Assembly (NCBI RefSeq): GCF_017814435.1
Contig: NZ_JAGJCB010000011.1
Location: 1 to 64,000, forward strand
Direction: 5' to 3'
Length of the DNA stretch: 64,000 nucleotides
Origin: Mariniflexile gromovii
GTDB lineage: Bacteria > Bacteroidota > Bacteroidia > Flavobacteriales > Flavobacteriaceae
The notes beneath the pieces are model-generated. The model saw nothing but the letters and a program-made list of their open reading frames with translations. It searched no databases and was not told the origin of the DNA. The position numbers and the translations under genes were made by a program. Below, piece by piece: positions 42,652-52,491 of this stretch (positions are counted from its first letter, which is position 1; each line of letters starts with the position of its first letter).

Positions 42652-43806
42652 ATGAAAAAAATCGGTTTCATTCCCCTTAGAAAGAACTCTAAGGGCATTG
42701 TAAATAAAAACAAACGCAAAATGGTAGGAAGACCCTTGTTTACTTGGGTTTTAGGTGAAGCAGTTTTTTCTGATTTAGACATGGTTTATGTGTATACCGA
42801 TGATTCTGAAATTATCGATTTTATAAATAAAGAATACCATTGGACTTCTAAAGTGAAAGCGGTCTTACGAAGTGATGAAAGTGCTACCGATACGGCATCT
42901 ACCGAATTCGCGATGCTTGAATTTTGTGATAGTATAGATTATGATTTTGATGTATTTTGTTTACTTCAAGCTACATCGCCATTCACTAAAAGAGAAGATA
43001 TTAATGCCTGTTTAGATACATTAAATGATGGTTATGATTCTTCTTTAACAGTAGTAAATACTCATCGTTTTTTATGGAACAGCAACGGAACCGCCATTAA
43101 TTACAATCCACATAAAAGACCACGTAGACAAGATTTTGAAGGTTTGTTGGTTGAAAACGGATCTGTTTATGTCACAACCAAACAAGCATTACAGAAACAT
43201 GAAAACAGAATAGGAGAAAAGGTAGCAGTCGTTAAAATGCCTGAAGATACCTTGATGGAAATAGATTCTGAAACCGACTGGATTGCTGTTGAAACCTTGC
43301 TAATTGAACGCCAAAAACGTGCAAAAGAGTCGAAAAAAATTACTCATATTGTTTTAGATGTGGATGGGGTTTTTACCGATGGCACCATAACATACACCAA
43401 AGATGGTGAGCACACCAAAAGCTTCGATATGCGCGATGGGATGGGGCTGGAAATATTGCGTCAGTTTAATATCGAGGTGATGATTATGACATCAGAAAAT
43501 TCAGAATTGGTAGCCAAACGCATGGAGAAACTAAAAATCAATCATGTGTTTTTAGGCGTGAAAGATAAATATAGCCTATTACAGCATGTTTTAAATGAAC
43601 AAAACATATCACTTAACAACGTTGCATATTTAGGTGATGATGTGAACGATTTAACCAATATTTGCAGTGTAGGTTGGTCTTTAACCCCAAATAATGCTAC
43701 CGATGTTGTGAAACAACATGCGGATATTGTACTTTCCAAAAATTCTGGAGCTGGTGCCATCAGAGAAGCTTGCCAGTTCATTTTTAATTATAATAAACGA
43801 TTTTAA
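42652..43806 (+). CDS. Fused nonulosonate cytidylyltransferase and KdsC/NeuA-like HAD phosphatase
   Basis: From the ATG at 42652 the product is 384 aa. Residues 1-220 form a CMP-sugar synthetase of the NeuA/KdsB fold (GFIPLRKNSKGIVNKNKRKMVGRPLF, VFCLLQATSPF, NGSVYVT). Residues about 230-384 are a HAD phosphatase: LDVDGVFTDG (D236/D238), DMRDGMG, MIMTSENSELV and AYLGDDVNDL. Together they would dephosphorylate a 9-phosphate sugar and activate it with CTP. A TTG-started extension (42637) is rejected. It precedes a NeuB-like synthase by 15 bases, so the two genes form one module. Confidence 0.9.
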   Translation: MKKIGFIPLRKNSKGIVNKNKRKMVGRPLFTWVLGEAVFSDLDMVYVYTDDSEIIDFINKEYHWTSKVKAVLRSDESATDTASTEFAMLEFCDSIDYDFDVFCLLQATSPFTKREDINACLDTLNDGYDSSLTVVNTHRFLWNSNGTAINYNPHKRPRRQDFEGLLVENGSVYVTTKQALQKHENRIGEKVAVVKMPEDTLMEIDSETDWIAVETLLIERQKRAKESKKITHIVLDVDGVFTDGTITYTKDGEHTKSFDMRDGMGLEILRQFNIEVMIMTSENSELVAKRMEKLKINHVFLGVKDKYSLLQHVLNEQNISLNNVAYLGDDVNDLTNICSVGWSLTPNNATDVVKQHADIVLSKNSGAGAIREACQFIFNYNKRF

Positions 43807-43821
43807 TTGCCCTAATAACTC

Positions 43822-44697
43822 ATGAACACTTATAAAAAACCCTACATCATAGCCGAAATTGGTTGTAACCATAAAGGCGACATGGAAATTGCCAAAGAAC
43901 TCATAAAGGTTGCGAAAATATTTTGTAATGCCGATGCCGTTAAGTTTCAAAAACGAAATAATAAAGAATTATTAACGGAGGAACAATACAATCAACCACA
44001 TCCAAATCCTGCCAATTCTTATGGAGATACGTATGGGGAACATCGCGAGTATTTAGAGTTTGATGTGCAGCAGCATCAAGAATTGAAAGCATATTGCGAA
44101 GAAATAGGTATTACATACTCAACATCAGTTTGGGATGTTACTTCTGCAAAAGAAATTGCATCATTAAATCCAGAATTTATTAAAATACCATCAGCATGTA
44201 ACAATAACATCAAAATGTTGGAGTGGCTATGCGAAAATTATCAAGGTGAACTTCATATTTCAACAGGAATGACAACCAAAAATGAAATTTATGACTTGGT
44301 TCAGTTTTTTAAAAAATTCAATAGAAATAAAGATTTAGTACTTTATAATTGTACATCAGGGTATCCTGTTCCATTTGAAGATGTCTGTCTTTTAGACATC
44401 AATTTACTCATTGAAAAGTATAAAAATGAGGTAAAGCATATTGGTTTTTCTGGGCATCATTTGGGAATTGCGGTAGATGTTGCAGCTTATACTTTAGGGG
44501 CTAACATTATTGAACGCCACTATACAATCGATAGAACTTGGAAAGGCACCGATCATGCTGCTTCGTTAGAGCCTATGGGACTTCGTAAACTGTCAAGAGA
44601 CTTAAATGCGGTGTATAAAGCGCTTAATTTTAAATCAAAAGATATTTTGCCTATTGAGCAAGTTCAGCGCGATAAACTTAAAAATCAAAAAGGATAA
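43822..44697 (+). CDS. NeuB-like sialic/nonulosonic acid synthase without C-terminal SAF domain
   Basis: Condenses PEP with a 6-carbon amino or neutral sugar (ManNAc, mannose or their phosphates) to a nine-carbon acid. The 291-aa product has the TIM-barrel marks: PYIIAEIGCNH (E12), AVKFQKR, SVWDVTSAKEIA and GFSGHHLG (H212). ERHYTIDRTWKGTDHAAS follows (H233). Classical NeuB has about 340-350 residues because it ends in a SAF/antifreeze domain; here the chain ends shortly after the barrel with a basic tail, so that domain is missing. No neuC epimerase is present. The substrate may thus be a phosphate sugar. Confidence 0.88.
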   Translation: MNTYKKPYIIAEIGCNHKGDMEIAKELIKVAKIFCNADAVKFQKRNNKELLTEEQYNQPHPNPANSYGDTYGEHREYLEFDVQQHQELKAYCEEIGITYSTSVWDVTSAKEIASLNPEFIKIPSACNNNIKMLEWLCENYQGELHISTGMTTKNEIYDLVQFFKKFNRNKDLVLYNCTSGYPVPFEDVCLLDINLLIEKYKNEVKHIGFSGHHLGIAVDVAAYTLGANIIERHYTIDRTWKGTDHAASLEPMGLRKLSRDLNAVYKALNFKSKDILPIEQVQRDKLKNQKG

Positions 44698-44710
44698 TTA
44701 ACGATAGATA

Positions 44711-46105
44711 ATGAAAAAAAAAGTATTCGTTTTTTTTCCAGATGGTGTTGGTTTAAGAAATTTTGCATTTACAGATTTTAAACAAATTGGTGAAAATATG
44801 GGTTTTGATATCCATTACTGGAACAATACCGTTTTTTCATTGAAAGACAACTTGGGTTTTAATGAGGTTAAGATTGAAAATCATAAAACACACCCATTAA
44901 CGCCATTATATTTAAGAGCCAGAAAGCATGTAGAACTGAATGTGTCTCAAAAAAAGTTTAATGATAATGTGTATCCAACTTATAAATTCCCGTTTAATTA
45001 TAATGGGTTGAAGAATACGCTTAAAACTTTATATATAAGTCAGTTAATTGCTTTAAATAATTCTGAGAAAGGGATTGAGCGCATTCGAAAGAAAATAAAT
45101 GATTTAGAACGTTCAACCTCAAAATACAGTTACTGCAAAGCGCAACTTTTCGAGCATAAACCACATGTGGTATTTTGTACCACGCAGCGCGCATCGCAGT
45201 CTATTAGCGCTTTATTGGCGGCAAAGGATTTAGGGATTCCAACGGTAGCTTTTGTATATTCTTGGGACAATGTGCCAAAAGCCATGCAAGTAGTAGAAAC
45301 CGATTACTATTTTGTATGGAGCGATTTAATGAAACAACAAGTGCTTCAATACTATCCCTTTGTTAAAGAATCTCAGGTTTTTGTTACAGGAACACCGCAA
45401 TTTGAACCCCATTTTGATACAACGTTATTAGAATCAAGAGCCACTTTTTTCAAACAATATGGTTTAGATGTAAATAAAAAATACATCTGTTATTCAGGTG
45501 ATGATGAAACCACATCGCCATTGGACCAATATTATTTAGAAGATTTGGCAAACGCGGTTAGAAGTTTGAATAACAAAGGCTATAATTTAGGTATTATTTA
45601 TAGAAAATGTCCGGTTGATTTCACCAAAAGATACGACGCCGTTATTGAAGCGAATAAAGATATTATTGAAGTTTTAGACCCCATCTGGAAACAGGTTGGT
45701 AGTATGTGGAACGAAGTGTTGCCCGCCAAAGAAGATTTTAAAATGTTATACAATGTATGCGAACATAGCGAATTTGTTACCAATGTATGCTCCTCTACCG
45801 TATTCGATTTTGTGACACATAATAAACCATGTATATATTACAATTACGAACAACCTCAGTTAAAAAAGGGTATTCGCGATATTGGTCAGAATTACAAATA
45901 CGTTCATTTTAGAAGCATGCCAAGTGATAAAGCAGCTGTTTTTTGCACCAATAAAAACGAATTGGAAGGTTTGGTACAACAAATTTTGGATGGTAAATTG
46001 AGTAATGTTGAAGAAGGTTTAGAATGGTTTGAAATTGTGGCTGGTAAAACACCAATCAAAGCATCGGAAACCATTTGGGAAACCATTAAACAGATTTTAA
46101 AATGA
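44711..46105 (+). CDS. GT-B-fold glycosyltransferase, CDP-glycerol glycerophosphotransferase-like
   Basis: The 464-aa product has a GT-B outline: VFVFFPDGVGLRNFAFTDF at the start and FCTTQRASQSISALLAAKDLGIPTVAF. It also has DYYFVWSDLMKQQVLQYYP, VFVTGTPQFEPHF, and a C-terminal half with SEFVTNVCSSTVFDFVTHNKPCIYYNY, reminiscent of TagF/teichoic-type and polysialyl-like transferases. It follows the nonulosonic acid genes by 13 bases, so it may transfer that sugar, but this is inference from position. It overlaps the next gene by four bases. Confidence 0.6.
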   Translation: MKKKVFVFFPDGVGLRNFAFTDFKQIGENMGFDIHYWNNTVFSLKDNLGFNEVKIENHKTHPLTPLYLRARKHVELNVSQKKFNDNVYPTYKFPFNYNGLKNTLKTLYISQLIALNNSEKGIERIRKKINDLERSTSKYSYCKAQLFEHKPHVVFCTTQRASQSISALLAAKDLGIPTVAFVYSWDNVPKAMQVVETDYYFVWSDLMKQQVLQYYPFVKESQVFVTGTPQFEPHFDTTLLESRATFFKQYGLDVNKKYICYSGDDETTSPLDQYYLEDLANAVRSLNNKGYNLGIIYRKCPVDFTKRYDAVIEANKDIIEVLDPIWKQVGSMWNEVLPAKEDFKMLYNVCEHSEFVTNVCSSTVFDFVTHNKPCIYYNYEQPQLKKGIRDIGQNYKYVHFRSMPSDKAAVFCTNKNELEGLVQQILDGKLSNVEEGLEWFEIVAGKTPIKASETIWETIKQILK

Positions 46106-47244
46106 AGGTAGGTTTCATCACTTCAGAATATCCACATCCTAAGGTAATCCATGCTGCGGGTATTGGAACTAGTATAAAAAACCTAGCTGTGGCTTTGGTA
46201 AATAAAGGTGTAGATGTTACCATATTTGTATACCATCAAAATGAGAATGCCGTTGTTTTAGACGAAGGTGTTGAAATTCATTTGATAAAAAAAGAATCCT
46301 TCAAATATTTTACTTGGTATTTTTACAGAAAACTGGTTCAAATCTATGTCAATAAAGTTGTGGAAGAAAAGCAAATCAACATACTTGAAGCCCCAGATTG
46401 GACTGGTATTACAGCTTTTGCAACATTTAAAGTGCCATTGGTAATACGTTTCCACGGAAGTGACGCCTATTTTTGCAAATTAGAGAAACGCAAGCAGAAG
46501 TTTAAAAATTTTGTTTTTGAAAAAAAGGCATTATTAAAAGCATCAGCGTATATAGCGCCAACCACCTTTGCAGGTAAAGAAACACAAAAGATTTTCGGTT
46601 TAAATAAAAAGAAAATTAAAACCATTCATTATGGGTTGCAATTAAAGGATTTTGAAAACGAAACACCTGCAATCTATAATAGAAATACCATGCTTTATAT
46701 TGGAACCATCATTAGAAAAAAAGGTGTTTTTGAATTGGCAGAAATATTCAATAAAGTAGTGGAAACAAATCCAGAAGCCCAATTAATTTTAATAGGAAAC
46801 GATGCATTTGATATACAAACAGGTTCAGCTTCAACGTATAAACTGGTAGAAAGTTTATTTTCAAATAAGGCTAAAAAGAAGGTTAGCTATTTAGGGAAGG
46901 TACCTTATTCCGAAGTGAAAAATCATATTAAAAATGCCCATGTATGCGTGTTTCCTAGTTTTGCTGAAACTTTAGGGATGGTAACCATTGAAAGTATGGC
47001 ATTGCAAAAACCCGTAATTAACACGAGCATAGGTTGGGCACAAGAATTGATTGATGATAGTGTAAATGGTTATTTGGTACATCCGTCAGATATCGATTTG
47101 TACGCACAACGCATTTTAACCCTATTGAATGATGAAAACCTATGTGCTAAAATTGGTAAAGCAGCAAGAAAAAAGGTTGAAACGACGTTTGATATTGAAA
47201 TGTTGGCAGACCAAAATCTAGCTTATTACAAGTCCGTTTTATAA
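46102..47244 (+). CDS. Glycosyltransferase family 4
   Basis: The 380-aa product has GFITSEYPHPKVIHAAGIGTSIKNLAVALVNKG at the start, then VIRFHGSDAYFCKLE and KKIKTIHYGLQLKDFE. IGTIIRKKGVFELAEIF and PSFAETLGMVTIESMALQKPVI (about 284-305) complete the GT4 pattern. It overlaps both neighbours (ATGA at 46102; one base at 47244). No membrane helix. Confidence 0.88.
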   Translation: MKVGFITSEYPHPKVIHAAGIGTSIKNLAVALVNKGVDVTIFVYHQNENAVVLDEGVEIHLIKKESFKYFTWYFYRKLVQIYVNKVVEEKQINILEAPDWTGITAFATFKVPLVIRFHGSDAYFCKLEKRKQKFKNFVFEKKALLKASAYIAPTTFAGKETQKIFGLNKKKIKTIHYGLQLKDFENETPAIYNRNTMLYIGTIIRKKGVFELAEIFNKVVETNPEAQLILIGNDAFDIQTGSASTYKLVESLFSNKAKKKVSYLGKVPYSEVKNHIKNAHVCVFPSFAETLGMVTIESMALQKPVINTSIGWAQELIDDSVNGYLVHPSDIDLYAQRILTLLNDENLCAKIGKAARKKVETTFDIEMLADQNLAYYKSVL

Positions 47245-48797
47245 TGATTATACTGGTTCATAAAAATAATAAACCCATGGCACTTTATAGTGCTACCAGT
47301 GGCAATGCTATTGATTTTGATGCCCAAAAACCAATAGGTATTTTATTATTTGAATTGGCAAAAAATCATCCTGAATCACTTTTAATTTGGGTACATCAAG
47401 ATTATAAAGACCACATAAACCTTGATGCTATAAAAAGCATTTTTCACCATAAACTAATTATGGCCTCCTTTCCTGTTTCAGGTAAATATATAATTCCTGA
47501 ACAAGTAGGGTATGTAGAGCAGAAACCCTACACCAATGTTTCTCATGCTGTCACGTATCCCACATGGTTAATGAGTAGTGATATAGGTGGCATTTATGCC
47601 GAAACGCTCCAAAATATCAAATGTGAACATGCTAAAGAAAAGAATTTCGATTATCTATTATGTTCATTGGCAAAACAGGCAATGCCTAAAGGTTTGTTTT
47701 GTTATTCCAACCCGAATTTACTATTACACAAAGAAGCGTTAAAGGTTAAAAATACAGAAGTCTCCACGTTTCAATTGTTCAAATTTGTAAAGCAGCATTA
47801 TAAAGCTGTTTGGATATTCAATTTGTTGTTTTGTTATTTGTTTTTTGAAAAGAAATTACAATTGCTACCATTCTTTAGAAGCTTATTTTATAAAAGGTTA
47901 CATGCTGACATTGATTTCAGTTTCATGGAAGTATCATCAAATATTGAAGCACATATACAGGAAAACGTAGATGTTATTATTCCAACTTTGGGAAGAAAAG
48001 CGTGTTTGTATGATGTATTAAAAGATTTGTCAAACCAAACCATCCTTCCTAAAAACGTGATTATTGTAGAGCAAAACCCTATAAAAGACGCCGTTTCAGA
48101 ATTGGATTATTTATCAAATCAAACCTGGCCGTTTACTATTAAGCATCATTTTATACACCAAACGGGGGCTTGTAATGCGCGTAATTTGGCCTTGTCAAAA
48201 GTAACAAGTGAATGGGTGTTGTTGGGTGACGATGATAATAGGTTTGACTCTGATTTAATCGAAAAATTTTTCAAAAGAATTAAAGATTTTCAATGTTCAG
48301 TGTTAACAACTGTTTATCTTCAACCCCATGAATCAGCTAAATATTTTTTTGTTAGCCAAACAGATATTTTTGGTTCGGGTAACACACTATTAAAATCGTC
48401 TTTATTAGAACAAGTAACATTTGATACTGCTTTTGAATTTGGTTATGGTGAAGATTCCGATTTTGGGATGCAACTAAGAAAAACAGGTAACGATGTTATC
48501 TTTTTTCCAGACATTAAAATAATACATTTAAAAGCGCCTATAGGTGGTTTTAGAACCAAAGTAAAACAACTTTGGGAAGAAGATGCTATTCAGCCTAAAC
48601 CTTCGCCAACCATCATGTTATTTGCAAAAAAGCATTATAATGCGTTTCAATTAAGTGGTTATAAGTATAATTTATTTGTTAAGTTTTATAAAAAGCAACA
48701 CATTAAAAATCCTTATAAATATTTAAAAATGATGCAGATGCAATGGGGACGCAGCGTGTTTTGGAGTGAACAATTAAAAGGGAAACAACATGCTTAA
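47244..48797 (+). CDS. Two-part glycosyltransferase with C-terminal GT2 domain
   Basis: The 517-aa product has an N-terminal half of about 230 residues with no clear motif (KPMALYSATSGNAIDFDAQKPIGILLFELAKNH). A short basic/hydrophobic linker is followed by a GT2 domain: VDVIIPTLGRK, WVLLGDDDNRF (near 325-335) and FGYGEDSDFGMQLRKTG near 393-409. The first half may bind an acceptor or be a second, degenerate transferase. It overlaps the previous gene by one base and the next by eight. Confidence 0.78.
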   Translation: MIILVHKNNKPMALYSATSGNAIDFDAQKPIGILLFELAKNHPESLLIWVHQDYKDHINLDAIKSIFHHKLIMASFPVSGKYIIPEQVGYVEQKPYTNVSHAVTYPTWLMSSDIGGIYAETLQNIKCEHAKEKNFDYLLCSLAKQAMPKGLFCYSNPNLLLHKEALKVKNTEVSTFQLFKFVKQHYKAVWIFNLLFCYLFFEKKLQLLPFFRSLFYKRLHADIDFSFMEVSSNIEAHIQENVDVIIPTLGRKACLYDVLKDLSNQTILPKNVIIVEQNPIKDAVSELDYLSNQTWPFTIKHHFIHQTGACNARNLALSKVTSEWVLLGDDDNRFDSDLIEKFFKRIKDFQCSVLTTVYLQPHESAKYFFVSQTDIFGSGNTLLKSSLLEQVTFDTAFEFGYGEDSDFGMQLRKTGNDVIFFPDIKIIHLKAPIGGFRTKVKQLWEEDAIQPKPSPTIMLFAKKHYNAFQLSGYKYNLFVKFYKKQHIKNPYKYLKMMQMQWGRSVFWSEQLKGKQHA

Positions 48798-49821
48798 ATT
48801 ATTCACAGATCAAACATTTTTAACAGAGGCCCATCGCAAATCGGTATTCCCATTATTGTTTGATTTGCACTATTTAAAAAACAAGGAGCTGTCTGATTAT
48901 TATGTTTTAAGCAACCATGTTTCAAGCTGCGATGTTTTAGTGTTTCCTATAAATTATTCACAGTTTATTAAATTTCCCAAAGCCTTTAAAAGTCTACTTC
49001 AATTAGCCAAAAAACACAACAAACCCATTTGGATGTATACCGGTGGGGACTATGGTTTTACAACATACATAAAAAATAGTTATACCTTTAGGTTGGGTGG
49101 GTTTGATAGTAAATTAGATGCTTCAACCTTTATTATACCATCCTTTGTGAACGACCCATACCAAGATATGTTGCATCAAGGTTTTTCTACATTAAAAAAA
49201 GATAAGGAACCCACCATTGGTTTTGTTGGACATGCAAAATCGGGTGTTTTTAAATATACTAAAGAAGTATTAAGCCATTTTAAATTTAAGTTTAGAAGAA
49301 CTATGGGATTTGTTCTGGCAGATAAACAACCCTTTTACCCATCTAGTATAAAACGTGCAGGGTATTTGCATAAATTACGCTTGTTAAAGGGCTTAAAAAC
49401 CAATTTTATTTTAAGAAACCATTATAGAGCAGGTGTACAAACCGAAGCTGATAAACAAACATCCACCCAAGAGTTTTACAATAACATTTTTAATAATGCC
49501 TATACATTTTGTAGTCGGGGTGTTGGTAATTTTTCGGTACGGTTTTATGAAACGTTGGCGGTTGGACGCATTCCTATTTTGTTGAATACTGATTGCAGAT
49601 TACCATTAAATGATCTTATAGATTGGTCAAAACACATTGTTGTTTTAGATACCAAAAAAAAGGAGTCTTTTGAGCAGCAAATTTTGGAATTTCATAATGC
49701 TTTAAACGATTTGGAGTTTGAAAAGCTTCAAGAAAGCAATAGAACACTATGGGAAACCCATTTAGTACGACCTTCGTATTTTATTAAAATACATGACGCA
49801 TTTCTAAATAAAGTGAGTTAA
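48790..49821 (+). CDS. Exostosin-family glycosyltransferase (GT47-like)
   Basis: The 343-aa product shows the exostosin pattern: CDVLVFPINYSQF, NKPIWMYTGGDYG, KEPTIGFVGHAKS and FCSRGVGNFSVRFYETLAVGRIPILLNTDCRLPL near 240-275, the donor-binding region. I recall this bacterial version from O-antigen clusters of marine bacteria. It overlaps the preceding gene by 8 bases. The linkage it forms is unknown. Confidence 0.82.
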   Translation: MLKLFTDQTFLTEAHRKSVFPLLFDLHYLKNKELSDYYVLSNHVSSCDVLVFPINYSQFIKFPKAFKSLLQLAKKHNKPIWMYTGGDYGFTTYIKNSYTFRLGGFDSKLDASTFIIPSFVNDPYQDMLHQGFSTLKKDKEPTIGFVGHAKSGVFKYTKEVLSHFKFKFRRTMGFVLADKQPFYPSSIKRAGYLHKLRLLKGLKTNFILRNHYRAGVQTEADKQTSTQEFYNNIFNNAYTFCSRGVGNFSVRFYETLAVGRIPILLNTDCRLPLNDLIDWSKHIVVLDTKKKESFEQQILEFHNALNDLEFEKLQESNRTLWETHLVRPSYFIKIHDAFLNKVS

Positions 49822-49822
49822 T

Positions 49823-50824
49823 ATGCATAAAATTTTTACACTTATTATCTGTACTTACATGCGGCCACAGCCGTTGCTTAAATTGTTGCAATCACTACAA
49901 AAACAAACACTTTATCCGGGTGAAATTTTAATTATTGATGGTTCAACAAATAATGAAACAAAAAACGTTTTAGATGGAAGTCCATTTCGTAATTTAAAGT
50001 ATTATAAAGTTGATAGCGCCAATAGAGGATTAACAAAACAACGGAATTATGGTATAGGTCTAGTTCAAAAAACCTCTGAAATTATTTGTTTTCTGGATGA
50101 TGATACAGTGCCTGATCCGGATTATTTTAAAGAATTATTGGACACATATACCATTTATCCAAATGCATTAGCTGTAGGAGGTTATATTTCGAATGAAGTT
50201 GAATGGCAAATGGACGATGGAACAAAAAATAAAAGCAAATTTTATTATGACGGTTGGATGCGCAATGAACCCTCTCGATTTAAAATACGCCAGGTTTTTG
50301 GGCTTTTACCAGATACGCCTCCAGGGTTTCTACCAACATTTTCACATGGTAGATCCATTGGTTTTTTTCCTCCTTCCGGTAAAATTTATGAGGTGGAGCA
50401 AATTATGGGAGGCGTTGCTAGCTATAAAAATGAAGTTTTTGAACACTTGTCATTTTCCAAATATTTTCAAGGATACGGATTATACGAAGACACCGATTTT
50501 TCATTAAGATTAGCAAAAAAGGGATCGCTTTATATAAATACAAATGCGCAATTAGCACATTATCACGAAGATTCTGGTCGTCCTAATCAATATAAATATG
50601 GTAAAATGGTGGTAAGAAACGGTTGGTATGTTTGGAGGGTTAAGTATCCAAACCCAAGTTTTAAAGCCAGCTTTAAATGGCATGCTACCTCATTTTTATT
50701 GACACTGATTAGGTTTACAAATACTATCAATACCAATAAAAAACAAGAAGCTTTCACCGAAAGTTTGGGAAGAGTGATAGGATGGTTATCTTTATTTTTT
50801 AATAAGCCTAGTATTGAAAGATAA
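49823..50824 (+). CDS. Glycosyltransferase family 2
   Basis: The 333-aa product begins IFTLIICTYMRPQPLLKLLQSLQ and has LIIDGSTNNETK (36-47), ICFLDDDTVPDPDYF (88-102) and YGLYEDTDFSLRLAKKG near 218-234. It is a typical inverting GT-A transferase. The start codon is one base after the exostosin gene and its stop abuts the acetyltransferase start. Confidence 0.87.
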   Translation: MHKIFTLIICTYMRPQPLLKLLQSLQKQTLYPGEILIIDGSTNNETKNVLDGSPFRNLKYYKVDSANRGLTKQRNYGIGLVQKTSEIICFLDDDTVPDPDYFKELLDTYTIYPNALAVGGYISNEVEWQMDDGTKNKSKFYYDGWMRNEPSRFKIRQVFGLLPDTPPGFLPTFSHGRSIGFFPPSGKIYEVEQIMGGVASYKNEVFEHLSFSKYFQGYGLYEDTDFSLRLAKKGSLYINTNAQLAHYHEDSGRPNQYKYGKMVVRNGWYVWRVKYPNPSFKASFKWHATSFLLTLIRFTNTINTNKKQEAFTESLGRVIGWLSLFFNKPSIER

Positions 50825-51376
50825 ATGGGAAAGTTTTATTCTGATATAAAAAAGTATAAAAAATACAGTAACAACAAACCCACTGTATTATTGGTGTTAT
50901 TGCATCAAGGTCTTTGGGCGCTATGGGTTTATCGTATATCCAATGCTATTTATAATAGTAAAATGCCAAAGTTATTGAAACAGATATTGCTGTCTTTTGC
51001 AGTGCTTTGTCAAAAAATGATAGAGATTCTAACTGGTATTTCAATTTCGTATGCTGCTCAAATAGGGGCGGGGTTTTATATTGGTCATTTTGGGGGCATT
51101 ATTATTAATGCATCCTCAGTTATAGGAGATAATTGTAATATATCGCAAGGAGTTACCATAGGTGTAAGTGGACGAGGAGAAAAACGAGGTGTTCCTGTAA
51201 TTGGAAACAATGTTTATATGGGTGCCAATGCCGTTGTGGTTGGCAAAATAGTAATAGGTGATAATTGTGTTATTGCGGCAAATTCTTTGGTGGCTAAAAG
51301 TGTTGAATCGAATTCGACTGTTATGGGTGTTCCAGCCATTGTAATTAATAATAATACCTCTAAAGACTATATTTAA
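50825..51376 (+). CDS. CysE/WcaB-like sugar or serine O-acetyltransferase
   Basis: Left-handed beta-helix acetyltransferase. The 183-aa product has an N-terminal helical part with a hydrophobic segment (LLVLLHQGLWALWVYRI), then hexapeptide repeats (GAGFYIGHFGGIIINASSVIGDNC, with H88 at the usual catalytic place). VIGNNVYMGANAVVVGKIVIGDNC follows, and VMGVPAIV near the end. CysE itself is longer at its N-terminus, and the neighbours are glycan genes, so acetylation of a sugar (as proposed for WcaB) is more likely than cysteine synthesis. Its last base is the first base of the next gene. Confidence 0.8.
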   Translation: MGKFYSDIKKYKKYSNNKPTVLLVLLHQGLWALWVYRISNAIYNSKMPKLLKQILLSFAVLCQKMIEILTGISISYAAQIGAGFYIGHFGGIIINASSVIGDNCNISQGVTIGVSGRGEKRGVPVIGNNVYMGANAVVVGKIVIGDNCVIAANSLVAKSVESNSTVMGVPAIVINNNTSKDYI

Positions 51377-52491
51377 TGAGGTTTTTAGTAATAACAAATG
51401 CGCCAACTTTACAGCAAAATCAAATGTATGCTGCCTATGCACCCTATGTTGAGGAAATGGATATTTGGTTTAAGTATGTAGATGATGTTACTATAATATC
51501 TCCAACATCCTTCCATCAAACGTTATTATTGAAGCCGTTTGAAAAGCAGCCAAAGGTTATTTCTATTCCATCATTAGTATTTACTTCAATTAAAAATAGT
51601 TTTTCATCAGCATTTAAAATTCCATTCATTATTTGGGCCATTTATAAAGCATGCAAAAATGCAGATCATATTCACTTACGTTGTCCAGGAAATATTGGTT
51701 TGTTGGGTTGCTTCGTTCAAATATTATTTCCAAAGAAAACAAAAACAGCAAAATATGCTGGCAATTGGGATCCCAACGCTCAACAACCTGTTAGCTACAA
51801 ACTTCAAAAATGGATTTTAAGCAATACGTTTTTAACGAAGAACATGCAAGTTTTGGTATATGGCAATTGTAAACATCAAACCAAAAACATCAAGCCTTTT
51901 TTTACAGCAAGTTATTCGAATTCTGAAATTGAAACACCCATAGAAAGGGATTATTCTAATGCATTGAACTTTGTTTTTGTTGGCAGTGTGGTTGATGGTA
52001 AAAGGCCATTATTAGCTATTCAAATAGTGGAAGCGTTGCATAAAGAAGGAAAACACGTGTGTTTGGATTTGTATGGTGATGGTGTTTTAAAAGAAACACT
52101 TCAGCATTATATTTCCAATAATAGTTTAGGTGATTTTATAAAGCTACATGGCAATCAGGAAAAAAACATTGTAAAGGATGCATTAAAAAAAGCACATTTT
52201 TTAATATTACTTTCAAAATCTGAAGGCTGGCCAAAAGTAGTGGCCGAGGCTATGTTTTTTGGAACTATACCTATTACCACATCTATTTCTTGCATTCCTT
52301 TTATGTTGAATGGAGATGAAAGAGGCATCATCATTAACCCTGAAATAGCTACAGCCGTAAATACTATTAATAAAGCAATCAATAATGTAGCATCTTTAAA
52401 AATGATGAGTAAATTAGCATCCAATTGGTCTCAACGTTATACCTTGGAGGTTTTTGATGCCGAAATTTATAAGTTGCTGAATAAAATATGA
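51376..52491 (+). CDS. Glycosyltransferase family 4
   Basis: The 371-aa product starts RFLVITNAPTLQQNQMYAAYAPYVEEMDIW. It has HLRCPGNIGLLGCFVQ, AKYAGNWDP and FVFVGSVVDGKRPLLAIQIVEAL, and the donor site LSKSEGWPKVVAEAMFFGTIPI near 277-299. The first part differs from the usual GG-loop, so it forms a distinct GT4 subgroup. It overlaps its neighbours by 1 and 4 bases. Confidence 0.85.
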   Translation: MRFLVITNAPTLQQNQMYAAYAPYVEEMDIWFKYVDDVTIISPTSFHQTLLLKPFEKQPKVISIPSLVFTSIKNSFSSAFKIPFIIWAIYKACKNADHIHLRCPGNIGLLGCFVQILFPKKTKTAKYAGNWDPNAQQPVSYKLQKWILSNTFLTKNMQVLVYGNCKHQTKNIKPFFTASYSNSEIETPIERDYSNALNFVFVGSVVDGKRPLLAIQIVEALHKEGKHVCLDLYGDGVLKETLQHYISNNSLGDFIKLHGNQEKNIVKDALKKAHFLILLSKSEGWPKVVAEAMFFGTIPITTSISCIPFMLNGDERGIIINPEIATAVNTINKAINNVASLKMMSKLASNWSQRYTLEVFDAEIYKLLNKI

